64,000 nucleotides of DNA, taken from positions 124,001 through 188,000 of the forward strand of contig JAJQJQ010000045.1 in NCBI GenBank assembly GCA_028622995.1, written 5' to 3'. The position numbers and the translations under genes are program-made. Source of the stretch: Panagrolaimus kolymaensis (Eukaryota > Nematoda > Chromadorea > Rhabditida > Panagrolaimidae). Below the pieces are notes generated by a model. It had not been told where the DNA came from. It worked only from the letters and a program-made list of their open reading frames with translations, and searched no databases. Below are positions 56,388 to 64,000 of this stretch, piece by piece (position 1 is the stretch's first letter; every line of letters begins with the position of its first letter).

Positions 56388-59195
56388 TATCAAAACTATT
56401 TTTTTGGCCACTTAAAGTTTCATTGCTTTGTTTATTGATTTGATTTAATCTAAAATGTTTTAAATTGTTTTATTGATGTTGTGTTGTATTGCTGCTTTTG
56501 GTCAAGGCTATAATTCGCTTTAATATGATTTCATTTTATTCTTGTCTTTAATGTTGAAGCTCAAAAAGTTATTTTTCATTCAAATGATCAGTTATTCTAA
56601 ATACTTATTGCTTTTATTGTATCCATTCTTTTGTTTGGGACTTGTTATTCCTTAATGCAAAAGTTTTTGAAAGTATTTGACTCCGGTTAATGCTCCATTT
56701 CGCTATCTCCTTATTTTTTTTTGTGGTGATTTTTTATTTGTTTATTCTTTTGTTCATTGTTTGCTGTGATTCGACCCTAATAATGGTGCGATAAACCGCT
56801 AATATTTTAATGTTGTGTTTCATCAACTTTTGTCGCTAATTATTACATTGTATATATTTCATGTACATAATAAATTGTGTATTCATTTTGGACGATTTAT
56901 GTAATTTTGGTGATTACCTGCAAATCAAAGTGTAAGAAAATATACAAAAAAAAAATGCAATCATGTTTTTATATTATAAATTTGTACAATGTCTATTAAC
57001 ATTAATTTTTTTTTTTAAATTGTTAAACAAAGAATATAAAATTTAAAATAAATTTGATATTATGAAATTATGCGAAGCAAATTTTTTTTGTTTTTTTTAC
57101 GTCAACATGGCTAAATTATTGATTCAAAAAAGTAAGAGGGAAGGATAGAAATGTGGGAAAAGCTGCACCCACAAGTAATTTTAAAATTAAAAAATGATTA
57201 TTGTCATTATTAATTGTATTTCGCAAAAAGGTAAAATATCTTTTCTAATAAGATTTTAAATAACTTTTTTAAATAGTATCAACAATCAGCCGCGACTAAA
57301 CAATTAAAAATTTTTTGATTTTTAATACCTTATTTTGACAGTTACAATAATCACGCGACTATCCAAAGAAAAAAAACGTCATAAATAGTATGAATGATAA
57401 ATTAGCGTGGTGTGTATTTTTTTTCAAATGCCTTTCATTGGCATCAATCACAGTGTCGCTATTTTCTTTTTATGTTCGTAGCTTTTGTCTTTTAGCGTTT
57501 AAAAAAACTAACTTTCCAAACTAGGAAAAATCTCAGTATCCACGCATTTGATTCCCAAGGGTCACATAATGTACTCTTGCTATTTTGGGTAAAAAACTCA
57601 AAAAAGCAATGATTTACTTTTAAAACATAAAAAAAAATGGCACTCTTTTTTTTGTTTTTAACTTTAAAATTTTTGAATACTTGACTTTTTAGTTTTTTGT
57701 TTTCAATTTTTAAAAAAAGAAAGTTCAAAGTCAGTCTAATTTTATTTTCTTAACTTTTCGATTAGGAGTCTTCTTTCTTTTTTCCATTAAATTTTTTAAT
57801 TTAAAGAATGACAAAATCAAAAAAAGCTATTTTTTAAATAAAAAAAATGCCCTTCTCAATAGTATTAGCTTCTTCGCCTCTTCCGGCTTTAGTTTGTTGT
57901 TTTCCTCTTCTTTGTTTTTTCTTTTTGCGTCAAAGTGTCAAATAAAAAATAGTCGAATGCTTATGAAAGAGTTTAAATTTTTTATGACTAAAAAATACTT
58001 TGCTTATGGCGTTGCTTAAAAACGCGCATAAAAAAATTCTGTGATTTTCTAAAGCAAACTTTCGACGAGAAACTGTGAAATTTATTTTAGGCAGAAACGG
58101 TTTAGAATCCATTGCTTTAAATCTGTGTTTTTAAATGTAAAAAATATATCCCAAAAAGTTCGTCATTTCTTTTTATTTTTATATTTTTGCATAGTTTTCT
58201 TAGAATTATTTTTGTTCCCAAAACATTGTTGGGTAAAAATTAATGAGCTATCAAGTTGCAAAAAATATGATTTTCTTCCCTTTTTCTGGCATTCATTAAA
58301 ATTAATTTTTATCTAACCCAAACAAGATATTTTTTGTTGGTGCAAATATAAATAATAATTATAATTACGGATTTATCCTTGCTTTGTTCAGGTGGCATCG
58401 TGTCGTGTAAGTTTTAATTGCGAATGCAAAGAATGAATATTTCAGGAGTTGCAAAAGTTTTTAAAGTAAAACAAATAATGAAAATAAAAAAATGGATGTT
58501 TGCTTACATTTTTTTTCTTATACTTTATTTAGTTTGAGTTTTTTAACATTGAGGTTGTTATTCTTTTTCCATTTTCTTGCATCTTTTTTATGAATGTAAA
58601 AAACAAATAATTTTTTTACGTTTATTATTTTTGAAAAAAAATTGCAGCTACTAAAACTAAAAAAAGAACGCTTTGAAGCCATAAATAAATTCACCTGTTT
58701 TTTTAATTTTTTTTTGCCTAATCCTTCCGAATTCCGTGTGTATCTTCAATCTCGTTTTAGCCTTTCTCGAAGGTTAAAAGTTTCTTATTACAATATTTAC
58801 GCTTTTCATGAGAAATCGTCAATTTTAAAAACATTTAGAAATCTTTGACAAAATTATTAATTATTTGTGACATTTTTTTTGGTTTTGCTTGTACTTGAAA
58901 TTCGAACGTTGAACGTGGGAGAAATTTCGTTTTTTGCCTTTATTAATATTTGATAATTGCGTTTTTACGATAAATTGAAGCAACTTTTGCAAAAACGTTG
59001 CTTTATTTTAAAAACATATTTCGCGTGTTTTATAACCCAACAGCTTATGGCGTGGCCTAAACTTTGCAATATTTATAGATTTTGCATTTTGTGCCTTCGT
59101 TTTGAATCCTCCTAGATTTAATTTTTTGCATTAATTTCAGGCTGTTTCTAATTTTACTACAAACAAAATCAATTCCGTTAAATAAACTTTATAAA
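56388..59195. other. 2.8-kb intergenic stretch, no gene seen
   Basis: AT-rich. Frames at 57492-57728, 57930-58112, 58125-58316 and 58642-58848 show AT-noise composition. No inverted repeat with a target duplication and no structured RNA could be recognised. Confidence 0.35.
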
Positions 59196-59692
59196 ATGGA
59201 TTTTAAATTCTTTCTTTTATTTTTTATTTCAACTTTGGGCTATCTTTTTGTAAGTTTATTTTTTCTTATTAATTGGCTGCAAAAAACTTTCACACGAAAA
59301 AGTTTTTCACCTACCGCATTAGCTTCAATTGCCACTTTTAAATTTTTGTATTTACGCTATTTTTATTAAAAACTTTTCAAAATTTGAAATAATTAATCAT
59401 AGAATAATGAAAAGTTTACTTTTATTTAAACATTATTATATTTATTTTTAGGCCGAAGACATGGATCCCATGAGTGGCTATGGTAACGTAAAAAGCTACC
59501 TCACCCAACTTCGTCGACCTTCACCTGCAAGTTTTTTTCATCTTTGGATTTTTTTAAATATTAACACACTAAAAATTTTTTCATTTTCAGTCATTCCGTT
59601 TTCCATTGGTTGGAGAATCAACCCTTCGACAAATGCGTCCTTGGCGAGCCATACGACGCAGTGAACCATCAGTGTTTGATGAAGGATTTTAA
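59196..59692 (+). CDS. Short secreted peptide precursor with GC-AG intron
   Basis: Exons 59196-59249, 59452-59526 and 59591-59692 encode 76 residues. Signal peptide MDFKFFLLFFISTLGYLFA is followed by EDMDPMSGYGNVKSYLTQL, RRPSPSFRFPLVGESTL and RQMRPWRAIRRSEPSVFDE ending GF. Two dibasic RR sites fit release of small peptides. The last intron must use the donor GCAAGT, the standard consensus for GC-AG introns, to enter the arginine-rich frame. Using the GT one step downstream instead gives a dull frame ending HTTQ. The basic, Pro/Arg-rich product could be a neuropeptide-like or antimicrobial peptide; no family was recognised. Confidence 0.6.
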
Positions 59693-59941
59693 GCTTAAAT
59701 TATAGTTACTTTATTTCAAAATAAGCTTTTAATTTTTAAAGGAAAAGAAAAGAATAAAAATAAAGCTTTAAAAATTATAAAATTAAAACTATGCATTTGT
59801 TGCTGTATTTTTTTGATAATGTGAAATTTATGCTAAATAAAAACTATTTTATGTGATTTGAATTTGATAATAAAATTTAGAGGTAAATCATTATATTTTA
59901 TTTACAATATCAAAGTAGGTTTTTTTTATAAATATGGAAGT

Positions 59942-60835
59942 TCATCCAACAAAATGTAAATCATCATCGAAGAAGGTGTTTTTGTCTTCTTTTTCAGCAG
60001 CCTTGATAAACATTTTTATAATTTTATGATCATCTGAATCATTGCTATTTAAAAGTTGATCGATGTAGCTTTCATAAAATAAACTTTTGTTTAAAATTCC
60101 ATCGGCGGGTTGAGATTTAATTATACGATATAAAAGTTCATGATTCATCTTTTCTGCTTTTTCGATAGTTTTGGTGAGAAGAGTTGCAGTTAAACTTGGC
60201 ATTCCCAGACGCAAGGCTTTTTTAGGATCTTTTTCTATTAAAAGCTGGCGATATTCATACAATAAATTATCTTTAGCATTTTGTAACATTATGGCATGTT
60301 TTATCAAAGCCATTTGTCTCTTATTGAATGTTTCAAGCAAGTTTTGAAGGGCTTCGTTGGAATGAATTGTATGAAGTGGAGGTTGAACTGGCATAAAATC
60401 TGAAACCTTTTTCGCAGTACCAATGTTTGAATCATCTCGAATTTTGCCAGCTGGAGTTGGAGCAGTTTGGTTTTCATCAGTTGAACAATTTTGACTTTTT
60501 TCTGGTAGCAATAATTCCAAAGTTCCAGTAAAATCCATGCTTTTAATTTTTGAAATTTGATCAAAAACTTCGATAGCTGAGCTAAGCCCCTGACAATTTT
60601 GGAATGAATTTTTCATTAAACAAATAACAGATTCAACATTATTTTCAGTTATATGAGTTTTAAGTTCATCTGCGACAGTAAGAATGAGGCATGATGAAGG
60701 TGTTAATTCGGTGATCGTGCTGCTGAAATTGCATTCTAGGGTTTGCGTGGCACCTGTCAAAGTTGAAGGATCAAACGACGCTGATAACACATCTGCAAAA
60801 GAGCAAAGAAATAATAAGCACCATACTTTCAACAT
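59942..60835 (-). CDS. Secreted protein of unknown family
   Basis: A single exon. The frame opens at 60943, but the start at 60835 is preferred because it begins with a good signal peptide (MLKVWCLLFLCSFADVLSA), giving 297 residues. The N-terminal domain has spaced cysteines (LECNFSS, SSCLILTVADEL, VICLMKNSFQNCQGL) and NxS/T sites. A low-complexity linker with Pro/Thr follows, then a long helical, Lys/Leu-rich C-terminal half (KRQMALIKHAIMLQNAKDNL) with an acidic end. No introns, unlike nearly all other genes here, which may reflect retroposition or chance. It is convergent with the peptide gene ending at 59692. Function unknown. Confidence 0.7.
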   Translation of the reverse strand: MLKVWCLLFLCSFADVLSASFDPSTLTGATQTLECNFSSTITELTPSSCLILTVADELKTHITENNVESVICLMKNSFQNCQGLSSAIEVFDQISKIKSMDFTGTLELLLPEKSQNCSTDENQTAPTPAGKIRDDSNIGTAKKVSDFMPVQPPLHTIHSNEALQNLLETFNKRQMALIKHAIMLQNAKDNLLYEYRQLLIEKDPKKALRLGMPSLTATLLTKTIEKAEKMNHELLYRIIKSQPADGILNKSLFYESYIDQLLNSNDSDDHKIIKMFIKAAEKEDKNTFFDDDLHFVG

Positions 60836-61275
60836 TCTCCACAATGTTTTTAAGAAACAAAAATAATCATTTTTATTTATTTTTTCAATTCTTTTAAAGG
60901 AAAAATTTTGAATGACTTTTTGTCGATTCATTTTCATGACCAATATTTTCTGTTTTTGTTTGATAAAGCATAAAAAGTTTAAAGAAAAATGTCAATGTTT
61001 AAAATAAAAAATTAAATCATTCGAAGAAAAAAATGAAAAATAGATGATGCTTCACTATTTTAATGATTAAGGTAAAAATAAAATAGATCTCTTAAAATGC
61101 AAAAATTTTTATCATTAGAATTATAAAAAAAATACACAAATGCAAGGGGAAAAATATAAAAAAATTCTTTTTGCTGATAATTTTATTTTTTTTAAATGTG
61201 TTTGTTATTTTTCATTTATGTTTTTATTAAATAAAAAAATAAATAAAAATAAAACACAATTAAAGTTATCAAACA
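60836..61275. other. Spacer between two minus-strand genes
   Basis: AT-rich. It should carry the promoter of the secreted protein and the poly(A) region of the Srg-like receptor. No coding region was seen. Confidence 0.35.
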
Positions 61276-62375
61276 TCAGGTAGGTAAAGCAAGTTTTAAA
61301 TTTTTTGAATTTGCTATCGCTGAAGTTGCAAAAATTATGTTGTTTGTTTTTGGTTGGTTCATTAATAAAATAGAGCAAATATGATTACGTAAATTTTTAT
61401 TTGTTAAAATTATAAACCACGCAGGTGAAAGAGTTGTGATGTCAACAAGAAAATATTGGATATCAAACATGGCATCAATAAATGCTTCATCCGTGGCAGT
61501 CATAAATGCGATCTATAAAAATATTTTAATTATTGCTTAAAAACTCCCTTTCCCGTTTCAGGCCCTCATATTTCAATTAAAAAACTTACAAATTGAGCAC
61601 ATTGAATAATTTCAATGCCAAATATAAGTAAAGTATAAAAAAACATTTTAATATCAAACAATGAAACTTTTTGTTGCCCTTTCATATGTATTATTTTTAG
61701 ACCCCATCGTTGTTGAAATAATTTTGTTATGACATAAATATTAAATATCAAAGATAAACATGAAACACTGCAAAGAAGGATGGCAGAATTTCGGAGATTA
61801 TTCATCCATGAAATTGGATGAAATTCAGATGGATATCGAGTTCCATCCGGATTTGATTCATTTTCTAATTTCATATATATATCTGTAAAAGGAATATGCC
61901 AAATAAGAGCAATGGGGCCAAGGATGCAAAATCCAAGGAAAAATGGCAAATATTTATTCCAAAATTTTTGATATTTCATTCTAAACACAAAAACTGTAAA
62001 TCTATTAAATGATAATGTGACATTCAAAAGATGAGTGGAATTAATAAAATACCATGAAAACGTTTGTAAAAATGTTACAAATATTCCTCGTTCACCCCAA
62101 CTTTTTACAAATGGAATAAATATTGGTGCAGTTGTGATTCGAAAAGTAAAATAATAAATTATCGAATAAATTAAATAATAAATCATGGAAACTCCAAACA
62201 ATTTATAAAAAGACCCTTTAAAATGATGCTTAATTTTACTAAAAAAAATTGTGTAAAGTATTAAAACATAAAGAAAATAAGTGGGAATGATATAAATTAA
62301 AGGGAATAAAAATTTTCTATTTTGTGAAACTTCAAAATCGTCGAAAGCGACCATAGTTAAATAATAAATATTCAA
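61276..62375 (-). CDS. Serpentine receptor class gamma (Srg-like) chemoreceptor
   Basis: Exons 62375-61590 and 61512-61276 join in phase to 340 residues with seven hydrophobic spans. Family features include VTLSFNRFTVFVFRMKYQKF at the end of TM3 (the N-R-[FY]-[ST] signature of Srg/Srv-type receptors), a Trp-rich second extracellular loop, LLCSVSCLSLIFNIYVITKL in TM5, and PAWFIILTNKNLR in TM7. Such receptors are nematode-specific, usually in chemosensory neurons. The start could be the first ATG (MNIYYL) or the second (MVAFDD), seven codons later. There are few introns for this family, but both junctions are canonical. It is an isolated single copy here, whereas C. elegans members are often clustered. 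Confidence 0.85.
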
Positions 62376-62722
62376 ATTTTATCTTAAAATGATTGTTTGG
62401 GATTTGCTTCAAATTATTAAATTATGAAAATATAGAAATACCATGAACCAAAATATTTTCAACAAAAAAATGCGAGTTTCAAAAAATAACGGAAAATTAA
62501 ATGAGGTAAAAAATTTTGTTTAGGTAAGGGTTTAAAGCATAATGTAATAAAAAAAAAGTAAACTTTGCTTACAAGTTGCTGTGGCTTTTAATTAAGTTTA
62601 TTTTGTACTTTCCTTCTAAAATTAATTCTTTGCTTAAAAATATGATATCAAACCCAAGAAAAGATTTAGTAATATCTTTACTTTTAGAAGCTCCAGGTTG
62701 AAAATGGTAAGAGTTTTATTCA
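62376..62722. other. Intergenic, no feature seen
   Basis: AT-rich upstream region of the Srg-like receptor. Nothing further was supported. Confidence 0.35.
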
Positions 62723-62866
62723 TTATTTTTTTCTGTTTATAAATTCAACTTTTGCTGCGGAATTTATAGTGACTTTTCCCTTTCCTTTTAATTGAAATAA
62801 TGAAGCCTTGTTAATTTCACTTTTGAAATCAGTTCCAACGACATTCAAAAATAATTGAACGCTCAT
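62723..62866 (-). CDS. Possible 47-residue protein
   Basis: A short frame from ATG at 62866 reads MSVQLFLNVVGTDFKSEINK, ASLFQLKGKGKV and NSAAKVEFINRKK, then two stops. An AATAAA follows immediately, as in nematode 3' ends. The DNA is GC-richer than its flanks and composition is protein-like, with no hydrophobic noise. No known family; no signal peptide. It could also be the terminal exon of a larger gene. Confidence 0.35.
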   Translation of the reverse strand: MSVQLFLNVVGTDFKSEINKASLFQLKGKGKVTINSAAKVEFINRKK

Positions 62867-63670
62867 AATCTTTTAAATTTTAAACAAAACAAACAAAAAC
62901 AATAAACTTTTAAATATTCAAAAAATATTTCTTTGCAGCAAATTTGTGTGATTGCAAAAAAATAACGAATGCTCACTTTCTTTCGTTCAAAAAATAAGGG
63001 TAAAAGAAGAGCTGTTTGCTTGGGAAAATAGGTAAAAAAGAAACCTATCCCACTTTTTTTGTTGATGTTTCATTCATGCTTTTTTTGCAAAGAAAAAAAT
63101 TTTATTGCCGCGAAAAAAATAATGAAACCATGAAAACATTTGGAGTGGGAAAAAAATAAAAAAATTGTGTAACATTCCAAAATTGCAAATATGTCAGAAC
63201 AAGCAAAACAAAAAAAAAAGAATTATGATAAAATTACTTCAAAGTGGAATTATTTGGCACATTCATTTTTTTTGTTGTTGAAGTTACAGAAATATAATTA
63301 TTGAAAAAGAAATTGTTCAGCTATGGTTTTTAAATTTTAATGAGAAACACATACTCTTCGTCTTCCTTTTATCAATGATTTTAATTCTGTGTTTTCTTTT
63401 TATTATTTTTACTATAGTTAGAAAAATTTAAATATCACGTTTATTCAAAAGAGATCAAAAAAGTTGAAAATTATGTCAAAGATGAGATCAAAAAATTATT
63501 AAAAGCAAAATAAGAATGGGACGGAAATATTTAATTAAAAACTTGTATCATTGTCAAATATTTTTTTGAAGAAAAAATAATAGAAAAATTTTTAGATGAC
63601 AAGAATTAGAAAATTTTAATATATAAAAAGAAATTTTTTTTAGAATTTTTACATCGATGTTTTTTAGTTT
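62867..63670. other. Intergenic, no gene seen
   Basis: AT-rich. It should contain the 3' UTR and poly(A) site of the beta-tubulin gene at its right side. Nothing else was supported. Confidence 0.35.

Positions 63671-64000
<330 letters not shown>

Overview
The window looks like nuclear DNA of a very AT-rich nematode. The evidence is: a spliced-leader (SL1-type) RNA gene with an Sm site; short introns mostly of 45-100 nt with a T-rich acceptor; a class-gamma (Srg-like) serpentine receptor; small preproneuropeptide-like genes; and beta-tubulin. The base composition would fit a root-knot-nematode-like (Meloidogyne) genome, but that is inference and nothing in the window proves the genus.

Layout. 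1-2960 (minus): a multi-exon gene with six tandem C-x2-C...H-x-C modules that runs off the left edge. 3.3-6.4 kb: an SL RNA gene, a local duplication carrying a decayed second SL gene, the truncated tail of a neighbouring gene, and a solo LTR. 5.1-5.6 kb (plus): a small membrane protein. 6.2-7.9 kb (minus): a SEA-like single-pass membrane protein. 9-10.5 kb: a TA-flanked non-autonomous transposon with very GC-rich ends. 11.4-12.2 kb: a single-pass membrane protein. 15.0 and 24.0 kb (plus): two paralogous secreted precursors sharing one peptide core. 25-26.9 kb (minus): an orphan rhodopsin-type GPCR. 26.9-39.6 kb: a gene desert with A-rich plus strand and one exon-like block. 40.8 kb: an Asn/Gly-rich secreted protein. 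42.1-44.1 kb (minus): a SAMHD1-like dNTPase. 45.3-50.8 kb: a tandem pair of secreted proteins of unknown family, the second broken by a hAT-type insertion and a nonsense codon. 51.5-52.9 kb: a serpin. 53.6-54.8 kb: a trypsin-fold serine protease with an in-frame stop. 59.2 kb: a short secreted peptide gene with a GC-AG intron. 59.9-60.8 kb (minus): a secreted protein of unknown family. 61.3-62.4 kb (minus): an Srg-like receptor. 63.7 kb to the right edge (minus): the C-terminus of beta-tubulin.

The window is rich in small non-autonomous DNA elements whose target-site duplications can be read exactly: four with 8-bp TSDs (hAT-like), one with TA and one with TTAA. It also holds two solo LTRs in opposite orientation. 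Many genes encode secreted or membrane products (peptides, receptors, serpin, protease, orphan secreted proteins), and three gene copies are visibly degenerating. No operon-like cluster joined by a common pathway is evident. Exon joins were deduced by eye from splice consensus and reading-frame continuity, and are not supported by transcripts.
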